Shown: positions 29,985 to 39,692, numbered from the stretch's first letter. The stretch: DNA of 64,000 bases from Candidatus Macondimonas diazotrophica (GCF_004684205.1 NZ_SRIO01000003.1:124001-188000), one strand, 5' to 3'. Notes: a model not told the origin generated them from the letters alone. Translations and numbers: made by a program.

Positions 29985-31429
29985 TGCAGAAACACGCTGG
30001 CCAGGCCAAGGAAGATGAAAAATCCACCGCTGTCGGTCGTTGCGGTCAGAAGGACGCTCGAACCCAGCGCCGGGTCTCGGCGCAGCCGATGCATGGCCAG
30101 TGGGATGAGCATGCCGGCCAATGCTGCGAGCAGGAGGTTGAGCAGCATCGCCGCACTCATCACCACCCCCAGGGCGGGGTTGCCATACAGACCATAGGCC
30201 ACTGCCCCGACCACACTGCCCCATACCAAGCCATTGAGCAGGGCAACCCGGATTTCCTTACGGATCAGGCGATGGGTGTTGTTGTCGTTGAGCTGATCCA
30301 GCGCCAGGGCACGGATGATCAATGCCGAAGTCTGGTTGCCGGTATTGCCGCCGATGCCGGCGACGATGGGCATCAGCGCTGCCAGGGCCACCAGCCTTTC
30401 GATGGTCCCTTCAAACAGGCCGATGACCCGCGAGGCAATGAGTGCCGTGACCAGATTCACAGCCAGCCAGGGCCAGCGGTTGCGGACACTCGGCCCAACG
30501 CCGGCGAAGAGGTCCTCGTCCTCCCGTAGCCCTGCGCGCCCCAGCATCTCCGCATTGCGCAGCTCTTGCAGGTAATCGACCACCACGTCGATGGTCAGGC
30601 GTCCGAGGACATGGCGCCGTTCATCGACGACGGGCGCCGAGACGAGGTCATAGCGCTCGAAGGCCTGTGCCGCTTCTTCGGCAGGGTCGCCGGGAGAGAA
30701 CGTGACCACATCCCGCGCCATGACCTCCGACACCCGCCGCGCCGGATCTTCGGCCACGAGGCGCCGCAGCAGCAGGATCCCGGTGAGCTGGCCGTGTCGA
30801 TTGGTGACGAACAGCTTGTCTGTGTGATCGGGCAGCTCGCCAATGCGCCGCAGATAGCGGTAGACCACATCCAAGCTGATGTCCTCCCGGATCGTGACCG
30901 GAGCATAGTCCATCAGGGCGCCCACCGTGTCCTCGGGATAGGACAGAGCGGCTTGGAGTCGTGCGCGATTCTGCGCGTCCATGGCATCCAGTACGCTCTG
31001 CAGCACATCGCGTGGCAGGTCGGCCGCCAGGTCGGCCAACTCATCGGCATCGAGCTGGGCCGCTGCGGCCTGAAGCTCGGCCTGATCCATGCGGGCAATC
31101 AGGCTTTCGCGGACAGCATCGGACACCTCGAGCAGGATCTCGCCGTCCAGATCGGCGCGGACCAGATCCCAGACTGTCAGCCGCTCCTCCAGCGGAAGGG
31201 CTTCGAGGATATGGGCGATGTCTGCCGGATGCAGACGACTGAGCTTGCGTTCCAGTTCGCTCAGGTGCTGCCGGTGCAATACCTGCTGTTCCAGGGCATG
31301 GCGCGGCGTATCGGTGCGGTCCAGAAGCTGTTCCACCAGATGCTGCTTGCGCAACAGCTCGCTGACCTCGCGCATGATGTGCTGCAGGCGGGTACTGTCG
31401 GCGGGACGCTGGTTCGGAGCCGGTTCCAT
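29981..31429 (-). CDS. mgtE: Magnesium transporter MgtE
   Basis: A 482-residue MgtE channel: cytosolic N domain (about 35-150, Asp/Leu/Ala-rich repeats such as LADLAADLPRDVLQSVL), paired CBS domains (about 155-280), a connecting helix, and five C-terminal TM helices with LMPIVAGIGGNTGNQTSALIIRALAL, the pore signature. Channel gating by cytosolic magnesium is the family rule. It lies 24 bp after the DUF1841 gene and overlaps the NlpC/P60 gene. Confidence 0.95.
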   Translation of the reverse strand: MEPAPNQRPADSTRLQHIMREVSELLRKQHLVEQLLDRTDTPRHALEQQVLHRQHLSELERKLSRLHPADIAHILEALPLEERLTVWDLVRADLDGEILLEVSDAVRESLIARMDQAELQAAAAQLDADELADLAADLPRDVLQSVLDAMDAQNRARLQAALSYPEDTVGALMDYAPVTIREDISLDVVYRYLRRIGELPDHTDKLFVTNRHGQLTGILLLRRLVAEDPARRVSEVMARDVVTFSPGDPAEEAAQAFERYDLVSAPVVDERRHVLGRLTIDVVVDYLQELRNAEMLGRAGLREDEDLFAGVGPSVRNRWPWLAVNLVTALIASRVIGLFEGTIERLVALAALMPIVAGIGGNTGNQTSALIIRALALDQLNDNNTHRLIRKEIRVALLNGLVWGSVVGAVAYGLYGNPALGVVMSAAMLLNLLLAALAGMLIPLAMHRLRRDPALGSSVLLTATTDSGGFFIFLGLASVFLQ

Positions 31430-31453
31430 GCAGGCCTCAGGGTCGGATTCGTG

Positions 31454-31879
31454 CTACAGCCCTTTGAGGCATTCCAGGTAGCGGTTCTCGTCGGGCGGCT
31501 GTCCGGATCGTTGTGCCTCCCACAGGGCCTGTCCGAGGCAGCTCATCATCCGGTGTTCGGCGGCGTGGGCCGAACCTTGACGGCTGCTCAGGCGCTGGTG
31601 GATGCGGCGAATGCCGCTCGGTCGGTCGGTCGTGACCTGCTCCCGTAGCGCCATGTGCAGGCCAAGATGCAGGAATGGGTTTTCCGTTCCCCGCTCGGGT
31701 GGAAATTCATGCTGCGCCAGCGCTTCGCCGCTGCCCTCGAATAGCGACTGGTATTCCGGATGCTCCTCGACGAGTGTCGCGAGGGCGGTTTCGAGGGGGC
31801 TCAGAGCTTCGCCGGCCCGGGCTTTTTGCCAAGCGGTTGCATATTGGGCGCGCAGGCCTGCGCGGTCGTTGCCGAACAT
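31454..31879 (-). CDS. DUF1841 family protein
   Basis: A 141-residue cytoplasmic protein of the DUF1841 family, recognised from the ordered features HPEYQSLF, ENPFLHLGLHMALREQ and AEHRMMSCLGQALWEAQRSG. The histidines in HLGLHMALREQ and AEHRMM could bind metal, but function is unknown. The ATG directly abuts the nth stop codon, so translation is probably coupled. The family commonly neighbours nth in gammaproteobacteria. Confidence 0.88.
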   Translation of the reverse strand: MFGNDRAGLRAQYATAWQKARAGEALSPLETALATLVEEHPEYQSLFEGSGEALAQHEFPPERGTENPFLHLGLHMALREQVTTDRPSGIRRIHQRLSSRQGSAHAAEHRMMSCLGQALWEAQRSGQPPDENRYLECLKGL

Positions 31880-32563
31880 TCAGTGCACTCCGGTTTGAGT
31901 CTCTGGGGCATGGGCGTGTCGCGGAGCCGAATCGCCGAAGAGCGCGGCGCTGGCGCACAGGTCACGCACCGAACATTGCGCGCACAAGGGCTTGCGTGCC
32001 TTGCACACATAGCGTCCGTGCAGAATCAGCCAGTGATGGGCGTGCTGGCGGTAGGCGGATGGAACACACTGCATCAGCTGATCCTCGACTTCCCGTACGG
32101 TCTTGCCCGACGCGAGGCCAGTGCGATTGGCGACCCGGAAGATATGGGTATCGACCGCCAGGGTTGGTTCCCCAAACGCGACATTCAGGATCACATTGGC
32201 GGTTTTGCGGCCGACCCCAGGCAAGGCCTCGAGCTCGGCGCGGCTGCGCGGGACCTGGCTGCCATGGCGTTCGACCAGCATGCGGCTCATCGCGATCACG
32301 TGGCGGGCCTTGGATCGATACAGTCCGATGGTGCGGATGGCCTGCGTCAGCCCTGGTTCGCCCAGCGCCAGCATGTCCTCCGGCGTGCGGACTTTTTCGA
32401 ACAAGGGCGTGGTCGCCTTGTTCACGCCCGCATCGGTTGCCTGCGCCGAGAGAATGACCGCGACCAGCAGCTGGTAGGTGTTGTGGTAGACCAGTTCGGT
32501 TTCGGGTTCCGGGTTGGCCGCAGCCAGGCGCGCAAAAAAGGTGGCGCAGCATTCGGGCGTCAT
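31880..32563 (-). CDS. nth: Endonuclease III
   Basis: A 227-residue DNA glycosylase/AP lyase removing oxidised pyrimidines. The helix-hairpin-helix LPGVGRKTANVIL contains the catalytic Lys, VDTHIFRVANR contains the catalytic Asp, and the C-terminal [4Fe-4S] motif is C-X6-C-X2-C-X5-C (CKARKPLCAQCSVRDLC). It overlaps rsxE by four bases (ATGA), keeping the classical rsxE-nth order. Confidence 0.96.
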   Translation of the reverse strand: MTPECCATFFARLAAANPEPETELVYHNTYQLLVAVILSAQATDAGVNKATTPLFEKVRTPEDMLALGEPGLTQAIRTIGLYRSKARHVIAMSRMLVERHGSQVPRSRAELEALPGVGRKTANVILNVAFGEPTLAVDTHIFRVANRTGLASGKTVREVEDQLMQCVPSAYRQHAHHWLILHGRYVCKARKPLCAQCSVRDLCASAALFGDSAPRHAHAPETQTGVH

Positions 32564-33201
32564 TCGATCGACTCCGCAGACATGGGGGGTATGGTCCGCG
32601 ATGGCGTCCGGTGTCTCAAGGTCCGTCCGATGACGATCAGCAGGGCGAACGCCACGAAACCTCCAGTGGGCCAGGCCGCGATGGGGAAGACCAGGTGGCG
32701 AGGGACGGGGATCGGACCGGTCCCGATCAGGGGCAACAGTCCAATGCGGAGACTGGCAGCCAGTTCTCGGAGTGCGCCCATCAGTGGCGGCAGTCCCGCG
32801 ACGATCAGCAGCGTACGCCGCGAGAACGATGGCCGCACCGCCGGCGCCGGTTCTATTGGATGACCCGGCACCATCAGCAGAAGCAGTCCCGTTGCCGCCA
32901 CTAGGGGGAGGGGGCCAGCCATGGCGGCATGCAGATGGTGCAGGTAGGTATCGATGAGACGGTCCAGGATCGCAATGAAGCCGGCGAGCAGCAGTGTGGC
33001 GATAGGCAGTCGCAGTTCCGCGTCCGGAAGACGGGTCAGCCGCGGCTGCAAGACGCTGATGGCTGCGAACAGGGCGCCGGCGGCGAGTCCCAAAGCCAGC
33101 CCGGAGATGAGCGAGGTGCTCGCGATGGCTAGAGGAACCGCCGCCAGCGCAATCCGTGGGGTCTCGCCGGCTGCAGATTCCGGTGAGGGTGCAATGGTCA
33201 T
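32560..33201 (-). CDS. rsxE: RsxE/RnfE subunit, divergent and cysteine-free
   Basis: A 213-residue, six-TM protein in the RsxE position, between rsxG and nth. Recognisable RnfE features are PLAIASTSLISGLALGLA, LRLPIATLL and MGALRELAASLRIGLL. The protein contains no cysteine. Aligned by eye to E. coli RsxE, the expected cluster ligands become Val22 (in AAVPLA, for LGLCPLL) and Gly105 (in PLVAATGLL, for IVTNCIVVGRAE), and the conserved GRAExFA stretch is absent. Family membership is supported by synteny, length and topology; conserved redox function is doubtful. It overlaps both neighbours by four bases. Confidence 0.82.
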   Translation of the reverse strand: MTIAPSPESAAGETPRIALAAVPLAIASTSLISGLALGLAAGALFAAISVLQPRLTRLPDAELRLPIATLLLAGFIAILDRLIDTYLHHLHAAMAGPLPLVAATGLLLLMVPGHPIEPAPAVRPSFSRRTLLIVAGLPPLMGALRELAASLRIGLLPLIGTGPIPVPRHLVFPIAAWPTGGFVAFALLIVIGRTLRHRTPSRTIPPMSAESIE

Positions 33202-33854
33202 TTCACGGCGTCCTGCGGCGCAGGGGTGAGCAGCAGCACCCGGTGGCGTTCAAAATACTTCAGGGCACCGGCCACCGCATGGATGACGGCGCGAGGGGTC
33301 AGGGTCGCGCCTGTGATCTGATCGAAATCACCACCATCTTTACGCACGTTCCAACGTCCCTCCGGAGGACTTCCCAGGCTGTGGCCGTCGAACTGGGTAA
33401 TCCAGGCCGAGCGCGCCCGATCGATGCGATCGCCCAGCCCCGGGGTTTCGTGGTGGCGCGTTACCCGCACGGCGACGATCGCGCCCAAAACATCGATTCC
33501 CACCAATAGCTCGATCCGACCGCTGTACCCATCGGGCGCTACGGCCGGCACGATCACGGTCTCGACGCGATCGTCCACCACCACCTGATAGGCATTGAAC
33601 GGGCTATTCTGGTGGAGTTCTCCGGCCGGTGGAAGTCTCAGCGAGCGCAGGGCATCCGGCTGGGCGATGCGGGATCCGGCGATTTCCCGCACCTGGGCCA
33701 GCCGGTCCCATTCGCGGTTTTTGCTCATGCGCGGTTCAGTCCAGTACATCGTCGCCAGCACCAGTCCCAGCACGCCCAGCGCGCAGCCGCCGACGCTGAG
33801 GCCGGCGCGCAGCAGGCTCCAGCGGGCGGACTCAGTCGTCGCGGGGCGTGCCAT
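33198..33854 (-). CDS. rsxG: Rsx/Rnf electron transport complex subunit G
   Basis: A 218-residue RsxG with one N-terminal TM helix (about 18-38) and a periplasmic FMN domain. HHETPGLGDRID is the family signature, and the flavinylation motif DQITGATLTPRAV offers the threonine to which FMN would be linked through a phosphoester. It overlaps rsxD by 23 bases and rsxE by four. Confidence 0.93.
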   Translation of the reverse strand: MARPATTESARWSLLRAGLSVGGCALGVLGLVLATMYWTEPRMSKNREWDRLAQVREIAGSRIAQPDALRSLRLPPAGELHQNSPFNAYQVVVDDRVETVIVPAVAPDGYSGRIELLVGIDVLGAIVAVRVTRHHETPGLGDRIDRARSAWITQFDGHSLGSPPEGRWNVRKDGGDFDQITGATLTPRAVIHAVAGALKYFERHRVLLLTPAPQDAVK

Positions 33855-34845
33855 AAGGTCTCGGGATGGTCAGGCGGTCAATCAGGGGGACAGCCAGATT
33901 CATCAGCAGAACGGCAAAGGCGAAGCCGTCGGGATAGGCGCCGAAAGTGCGGATCAGATAAACCAGCGCGCCGATCCCCGCGCCGTAAAGCAACCGGCCG
34001 CGCGGGGTGGTGCTCGCCGAGACGGGATCGGTGGCAATGAAAAACGCGCCCAGCATCGTCGCCCCTTGTGTCAGATGGAACAGCGCCGAGGGATAGCGAT
34101 CCGCGTCGATGACCTGAAAAACCAGCGCTCCGGTGGCAACCGCCACGAGCACGGCGACGGGGATGCGCCAGCCGATGACGCCCCGTGCCAGCAGGTAACC
34201 GCCACCGGCTGCGTAGGCCAGGTTCACCACCAGCCCCGCCCGGCTACCCGCGGGGCCGCCCTCTGCGTGGATCTCGAACAAGGTATGGGTGAGGGCCAGT
34301 CGCGTGCGGGTATCACCCAGCGCGGTGGCGCCGGTCAATCCATCCCAAGCGTGTTCTGCACCGGTCCAAGCCAGTGCTGCCAGGTGCCAATCCCAGGCCG
34401 ATGCCGCAGCGGGCCACCGGGTCATGGCCACGGGAAAGCTCACCAGCAACAGGGCGTAGGCGGCCATGGCGGGATTGAAGGGGTTCTGCCCCAGCCCGCC
34501 GTAAGCGTGTTTGACCAGTAACACGGCGAATGCCGTGCCCAGAATCGGTAGCGGGAGCGGCAACCAGGGCGGAAGCGCCAGTGCGATGAGCGTTGCCGTC
34601 ACCGCCACACTACCATCCTGGAGGGCCGGCTTGGGCGGATGTCCGCGCAGTCTCATGGCGAGGATTTCACAGCCGTAGGCCGTTGCCAGACACAGAGCCA
34701 AGTTGAGCAATACCCCCGGACCGCGATAGAAAAGCGTCGCCGCCGCACCAGGCAACAGCGCCAGCAGCACTTGGCTCATCACCCAGCTGACCGGGCGTGC
34801 ATGCGGCAAGTGAGGCGCTGAGGCGGTCGGAAACGCCTTGCTCAT
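33832..34845 (-). CDS. rsxD: Rsx/Rnf electron transport complex subunit D
   Basis: A 337-residue, roughly nine-TM RsxD related to NqrB. Visible family features are LQDGSVAVTATLIALALPP, LGQNPFNPAMAAYALLL, the flavinylation-like DGLTGATALGD, and GAFFIATDPVSASTTPRGRLLYGAGIG. FMN is expected on the threonine of the TGAT motif. It overlaps rsxC by one base and rsxG by 23, so translation is coupled. Confidence 0.95.
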   Translation of the reverse strand: MSKAFPTASAPHLPHARPVSWVMSQVLLALLPGAAATLFYRGPGVLLNLALCLATAYGCEILAMRLRGHPPKPALQDGSVAVTATLIALALPPWLPLPLPILGTAFAVLLVKHAYGGLGQNPFNPAMAAYALLLVSFPVAMTRWPAAASAWDWHLAALAWTGAEHAWDGLTGATALGDTRTRLALTHTLFEIHAEGGPAGSRAGLVVNLAYAAGGGYLLARGVIGWRIPVAVLVAVATGALVFQVIDADRYPSALFHLTQGATMLGAFFIATDPVSASTTPRGRLLYGAGIGALVYLIRTFGAYPDGFAFAVLLMNLAVPLIDRLTIPRPYGTPRDD

Positions 34846-36356
34846 CAGGGCTCCTGATTCGGTGTGGCGTCTTTGCGCGCACGATGAGCCCGGAGCCGGG
34901 CCAATCGTTCGCGGGGATCTTCGCCGCGTGTACCGGACTGGGTCACCTGTTGGGCCCTGCGGTCTTCCAGGCGGCTTTCCCGCGCTTCAATCCGTTCCTT
35001 GAGCCAGGCCGCACGCTGATCGAGACTGGTTGCACGGGTCAGTTGAAACTTGGCCGTCTGGAACGTTTCGACCAAGGGAATACGGCTCGGGCAGACCACA
35101 TCGCAGCACCCGCATTCGATACAGGCATCGAGTGCATGGGCTTCCAGGGCATTCTGGTCCATCGTACGCGCATGCCAGTACAACTGCTGCGGCAGCAGAT
35201 TCATCGGGCAGACGCTCGCGCACGCCCCACAGCGGATACAGGGCTGGACCGGCGCACTCTCCTCGAATGGTTGTTGGGTCGGGACCCACAGCGCCTGGCT
35301 GCCCTTGGTAATGGGGATGGCATCGTTGGGCAGCGCCACGCCCATCATCGGGCCACCGAGGATAAGCGAGCCGGCCGTGTCCGTGGTGCCACCACAAGCG
35401 GCGAGGATGGCGGATACCGGAGTCCCGATGCGGGCACTGAGATTGGCGCTCCGGGCCAGCCCAGGGCCGCTGGCTGTAATGATGCGGGAGATCACCGGCG
35501 TGCCTTCCAGCAGTGCCTTGCCGGCGGCCGCGACCGTGGCGATGTTCAGGCACAGGCAGCCCACTTCGGTCGGGAGGGCGCCGCGGGGGATCTCCCGACC
35601 GGTCAGCAGGCGGATGAGCACCTCCTCGGCGCCGGCGGTATAGCGGGCGGGCACCCGGATGATGCGGACGGCATTCAGGCCGGCTGCATCCAAGGCTCCC
35701 GCGAGGGGTGTCGAATCAAGCGTTTCCTTCAGTCCGATGAGGACTTCCGGCTGCCCGAGAAACGTAGACAGCGCATGAATGCCCTGTGCGATGTCCGCTG
35801 GGCAGTGGGCCAGCAGTCCCTCATCACAGCGGATGTGGGGTTCACATTCAGCTGCGTTGACGATCAGCGTGCCAATCGGTGTTGCGCTGGCGCAGGATAG
35901 CTTGGCTGCGGTGGAAAACACCGCACCACCCAGGCCGACCACGCCGGACTCGGCCAGGCGTCGCAGTACGGCGGCGCGGTTCTCGGTTGCTGGATCGCAG
36001 CGTGACATGGGCGCCTCGGAACGGTCTTCGCCGTCGGTGCGGATCAGCATGCAGGCGCGCGCGGCGACATTTCGAAGGGCCACCAGATGCGGTTCGATGG
36101 CGATGACCTCCCCCGAACTGCTGGCATGAATGGCAGCATCCCAAGGCCCTGGTGGCCGGGCAATGCATTGCCCGCGCTTGACCTTGTCCCCCACCGCGAC
36201 GCAGGGGGTGGCTCGGACCCCCGATGGGCTCTCCAGTGGCAGCACCAGTACCGATGGGATGGGCCCGTCTGACCAGGGCAACGCGGCAGCGGGTCGGGCG
36301 GGTTCCAGTGCCAGGCCGCCGTGCAAGGGGTGACGGCTGGTTTCAATGGTGGCCAC
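34845..36356 (-). CDS. rsxC: Rsx/Rnf electron transport complex subunit C
   Basis: A 503-residue soluble subunit related to the NADH-binding Nuo/Nqr flavoproteins. A GLGGAVFSTAAKL loop (usually GGAGFPT) and TLIVNAAECEPHIRCDEGLL mark the nucleotide/FMN domain. Two [4Fe-4S] motifs are intact: CIRCGACASVCP and CIECGCCDVVCP. The start is GTG at 36356, 14 bases inside the end of rsxB with CGGAG just upstream; the frame is open 37 codons further up but that part is antisense-like. It lacks the long Ala/Lys-rich C-terminus of E. coli RsxC. Confidence 0.93.
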   Translation of the reverse strand: MATIETSRHPLHGGLALEPARPAAALPWSDGPIPSVLVLPLESPSGVRATPCVAVGDKVKRGQCIARPPGPWDAAIHASSSGEVIAIEPHLVALRNVAARACMLIRTDGEDRSEAPMSRCDPATENRAAVLRRLAESGVVGLGGAVFSTAAKLSCASATPIGTLIVNAAECEPHIRCDEGLLAHCPADIAQGIHALSTFLGQPEVLIGLKETLDSTPLAGALDAAGLNAVRIIRVPARYTAGAEEVLIRLLTGREIPRGALPTEVGCLCLNIATVAAAGKALLEGTPVISRIITASGPGLARSANLSARIGTPVSAILAACGGTTDTAGSLILGGPMMGVALPNDAIPITKGSQALWVPTQQPFEESAPVQPCIRCGACASVCPMNLLPQQLYWHARTMDQNALEAHALDACIECGCCDVVCPSRIPLVETFQTAKFQLTRATSLDQRAAWLKERIEARESRLEDRRAQQVTQSGTRGEDPRERLARLRAHRARKDATPNQEP

Positions 36357-36906
36357 GAGGGAGATGCTCCGGGCGCAACGGGGTGGGCGCCTGCCACAGC
36401 CAAGCGGCGGGCGGCACGGGATCGAGCTCGATGCAATCGACCGGGCAGACTGGCAGGCACAACGCACAGCCCGTGCATTCGTCGGTCAGGACCGTATGGG
36501 CCAGGCCGCGTGCGCCGACGATGGCGTCGACTGGACAGGCGTCCAGACACAAGGTGCAGGCGACGCAACGCGCCTCATCGATTCGGGCGAGGGTCGGCTC
36601 GGGGCGTCGGGGTGCGGGGTAGGCCTCCGCCAGATGCCAGAGCTCCAGTCGTTCCAGCAACTGATCGCGGGTACGGGTTCCGCCCGGCACACAACGGTTC
36701 GGGGGAGCGGTTCCCGCCGCCAAGGCTTCCGCGTACGGCCGGCAGCCGGCATAGTCGCACTGGCCGCATTGAGTTTGGGGCAGCAGCGCGTCAAGCGTCG
36801 CCGCCAGATCGGCCTGTGCGGCCACCGGGCGGCGCGCCAGCCAGGGAAGAGCCATGCCCAGGCCCGCGAACAGTCCGGTCAATGCCAGCAGTGCGAGCCA
36901 ATTCAT
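36343..36906 (-). CDS. rsxB: Rsx/Rnf electron transport complex subunit B (ferredoxin)
   Basis: A 187-residue iron-sulfur subunit with one N-terminal TM helix (about 3-22). LPQTQCGQCDYAGCRPYAEA is the first cluster motif, with a further cysteine in NRCVPGG. Two ferredoxin motifs follow: CVACTLCLDACPVDAI and CTGCALCLPVCPVDCI. All cluster ligands appear intact, unlike RsxA and RsxE. It starts three bases after rsxA and overlaps rsxC by 14. Confidence 0.95.
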   Translation of the reverse strand: MNWLALLALTGLFAGLGMALPWLARRPVAAQADLAATLDALLPQTQCGQCDYAGCRPYAEALAAGTAPPNRCVPGGTRTRDQLLERLELWHLAEAYPAPRRPEPTLARIDEARCVACTLCLDACPVDAIVGARGLAHTVLTDECTGCALCLPVCPVDCIELDPVPPAAWLWQAPTPLRPEHLPRGHH

Positions 36907-36909
36907 CGG

Positions 36910-37488
36910 CTAGACCTTCACCAGTCCGTTGAAGCCCAGAAAGGCCAGCGCGATCACGCCCAGTGACACGAGGGCAATCGGCAGGCCCCGGAATGGGGCG
37001 GGCACTGCGGCCGCCGCCAGATGCGCGGTGAGCGCGGCAAAGGGAATGAGGACCAATGCGGCGCCGCCTGCCGTCCCCATTCCCATTCCCAGCGCCGATC
37101 CCAGCGATCGGGGGGGCGGGGCCAGGACCAGCGCGATTCCCAACAAGGTCCAGTAAAGGCTCAGCCATGGATCCGTTCGCCCTGCGCGGTGGACCGCGCC
37201 CGATTGCCGGCGCAGCATCAACGCAGCGGCCTGCGCCAGGAGCGCGGTGAGCCCCATGACGAGGGGCAGCCGGAGCACTTCCCATCCTTGGGGGTGGAGC
37301 CAGAGCACGTCCAGCAGATAGCTCAGCGCGCTGACCACAGTCAGCAGCGGAATGCCAAGCAGGCAGCCGATCACGACCTGCTCCAGCCGTGCCGGTGCCG
37401 CCAGGGCCAGACTCACCCCCAACCCCAACGCGAGTGTCGCATTCTGTAACAGGGCGGTGGCAACGAAAGGGGTGGTCCAGTTATCCAT
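36910..37488 (-). CDS. rsxA: RsxA/RnfA subunit, divergent, missing cluster cysteines
   Basis: A 192-residue, six-TM protein aligned by eye to E. coli RsxA across its length: FVATALLQNATLALGLG matches the first helix and VPAPFRGLPIALVSLGVIALAFLGFNGLVKV matches the C-terminus almost exactly. The first ligand cysteine (LGLCPF) is Ser26 here, and the second (TTNCAVLG) is Trp113 in LYWTLLG. The only cysteine, Cys42, lies elsewhere. So the gene is a true rsxA homolog but should not hold the intramembrane [2Fe-2S] cluster. It follows metG by 33 bp. Confidence 0.88.
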   Translation of the reverse strand: MDNWTTPFVATALLQNATLALGLGVSLALAAPARLEQVVIGCLLGIPLLTVVSALSYLLDVLWLHPQGWEVLRLPLVMGLTALLAQAAALMLRRQSGAVHRAGRTDPWLSLYWTLLGIALVLAPPPRSLGSALGMGMGTAGGAALVLIPFAALTAHLAAAAVPAPFRGLPIALVSLGVIALAFLGFNGLVKV

Positions 37489-37521
37489 CAGGTCCGTATC
37501 GGATGGCGGTGATGACGGCGG

Positions 37522-39579
37522 TCATTTCACACGCATGCCCGGCTCGGCCCCTTGATCCGGGGAGAGCAGGAAAATTCCTTTGCCGTCGCCGGCAGCGAGC
37601 ACCATGCCTTCGGAAAGGCCGAATTTCATCTGGCGCGAGGCGAGGTTGGCGACCATGATCGTGAGCCGGCCAACCAGTTCTTCAGGGCGATAGGCCGCCT
37701 TGATGCCGGCAAATACCTGGCGCCGCTCACCGCCGAGATCGAGCTGCAGACGCAGCAGCTTGTCGGCCCCTTCCACGTGCTCGGCCGAGGCGATGCGGGC
37801 GATGCGCAGGTCGATCCGGGAAAAGTCCTCGATGCCGATGGTCGGCGCGATTGGCGCGATGGCGGGTACTTCTTCCGGCGCAGTCGTGCGGCTTGCGGCT
37901 TCTGTCGAGTCAGCGACGAGCCGGGCCAGCGCGTCAGGTTCGATGCGCCGCGCCAGATGCTGGTAGACGCCGATGGCGTGACCGGTCGGCAGCAGGCTTG
38001 CCGCGTCATTCCAGGTGAGGGGTGGAATGTTCAGGAAATGTTCGGCGGCCTCGGCCATGGCCGGCAGCACCGGCTTCAAGTAGAGGATGAGGAGCCGAAA
38101 GGCATTGAGCGCGATGCTGGTCACGATATGGAGCTGTGCAGCATCGGCTGGGTTTTTGGCGAGTTCCCAGGGCTTTTTTTGATCGACGTAGGCGTTCACT
38201 GCATCGGCGAGCGCCATGATTCGGCGCATCGCACGCGCGTATTCGCGCTGCTCGTAGCAGGCGGCAATTTCATCGGCCGCCTGCATCAGGTCGAAGGTGA
38301 GCGAATCGACGTGATCACCGCTACGCTGCGGGTCTGCGCCGCCGATCAGGACCGCGCCCAGCTTGCCGTCGAAGCGTTTGGTGATGAACCCAGCGCAGCG
38401 GCTGGCGATGTTGGCGAGCTTGCCGACCAGATCGGCGTTGACGCGGGCCGCGAAATCCTCGAGGTTGAGGTCGATGTCTTCGACCTCGGGCCCCAGCTTG
38501 GCGGCAAAGTAATAACGCAGGTATTCGGGCGTGAGGTGGCGGGCGAAGGTCTCGGCGCGGATGAAGGTGCCGCGCGACTTGGACATCTTCTGACCGTTGA
38601 CGGTGAGGAAGCCGTGGGCGAAGACGGCGGTTGGCATGCGGAAGCCCGCGCCGTGCAGCATGGCCGGCCAGAACAGCGTGTGGAAATAGGCGATGTCCTT
38701 GCCGATGAAGTGGTACAGCTCGGTGTCTGTCCCCGGCGCCCAGAAGTCCTCGAAGACGAGATCTTCGCGCTGCTCGCACAGGGCCTGGAAACTCGCCATG
38801 TAGCCGATCGGGGCGTCTAGCCAGACGTAGAAATACTTGCCCGGTGCATCGGGGATCTCGAAACCAAAATAAGGCGCATCGCGCGAGATGTCCCAGTCCG
38901 ACAGTCCGGCGTCGAACCATTCCGCGAGCTTGTGGCGGACCGCGCCCTGGAGCGCGCCGTCGTCGATCCAGCGGCGCAGCATCGGCTCGAAGTCGGCCAG
39001 CCGGAAAAAGTAGTGCTCCGAATCGCGCTCCTCCGGCGTGGCCCCGGAGAGCACCGAAACGGGATTCTTGAGGTCGGTCGGGGCGTAAGTGGCGCCGCAG
39101 ACCTCGCAGGAATCGCCGTACTGATCCGCCGCGCCGCAGCGTGGGCATTCGCCCTTGATGAAGCGGTCGGGCAGGAACATTTTCTGCGAGGGGTCGTAGG
39201 CTTGGCGGATGCTGCGACGCGCGATATGCCCGGCATCGCGCAGCCGGGTATAGATCAGCTCGGCGAAGTGGCGATTCTCGGGCGAGTGGGTGGTGTGGTA
39301 ATGGTCGAAGCCGATGCCGAAGCGGGCGAAGTCGGCGGTGTGTTCGGCCCACACGCGCTGAATCTGGTCTTCGGGTGCGATGCCGTGCTCGCGCGCTTTC
39401 AGCATGATCGGCGTGCCATGGGCATCGTCCGCGCACACATAGAAGCACTGATGGCCGCGCATTCGCTGAAACCGCGCCCAGACGTCGGTCTGGATGTATT
39501 CGACCAGATGGCCCAGGTGGATCGGGCCATTGGCGTAGGGCAGGGCACTGGTGACGAGAATGCGGCGTGGGGTGTTCAT
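37522..39579 (-). CDS. metG: Methionyl-tRNA synthetase
   Basis: A 685-residue class I synthetase with ATP motif [13 protein letters not shown] (HIGH-like), KMSKSRGTF, zinc-binding [18 protein letters not shown], and a C-terminal tRNA-binding domain (about 580-685, [27 protein letters not shown]) used for dimerisation. Length fits E. coli-type MetG. It is divergent from mrp, as in many gammaproteobacteria, and begins the long minus-strand run ending with the NlpC/P60 gene. Confidence 0.97.
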   Translation of the reverse strand: MNTPRRILVTSALPYANGPIHLGHLVEYIQTDVWARFQRMRGHQCFYVCADDAHGTPIMLKAREHGIAPEDQIQRVWAEHTADFARFGIGFDHYHTTHSPENRHFAELIYTRLRDAGHIARRSIRQAYDPSQKMFLPDRFIKGECPRCGAADQYGDSCEVCGATYAPTDLKNPVSVLSGATPEERDSEHYFFRLADFEPMLRRWIDDGALQGAVRHKLAEWFDAGLSDWDISRDAPYFGFEIPDAPGKYFYVWLDAPIGYMASFQALCEQREDLVFEDFWAPGTDTELYHFIGKDIAYFHTLFWPAMLHGAGFRMPTAVFAHGFLTVNGQKMSKSRGTFIRAETFARHLTPEYLRYYFAAKLGPEVEDIDLNLEDFAARVNADLVGKLANIASRCAGFITKRFDGKLGAVLIGGADPQRSGDHVDSLTFDLMQAADEIAACYEQREYARAMRRIMALADAVNAYVDQKKPWELAKNPADAAQLHIVTSIALNAFRLLILYLKPVLPAMAEAAEHFLNIPPLTWNDAASLLPTGHAIGVYQHLARRIEPDALARLVADSTEAASRTTAPEEVPAIAPIAPTIGIEDFSRIDLRIARIASAEHVEGADKLLRLQLDLGGERRQVFAGIKAAYRPEELVGRLTIMVANLASRQMKFGLSEGMVLAAGDGKGIFLLSPDQGAEPGMRVK

Positions 39580-39692
39580 TGGAGGTGGTGGGGGCTGCTG
39601 GAAATGCCCTCTAGTATGCCATAGCCCCCATGAGCGGCCGATGCCGACTGTTCTGGCGTAGAATCGCGATTTTGATCTCGAGGGGATGCGAT

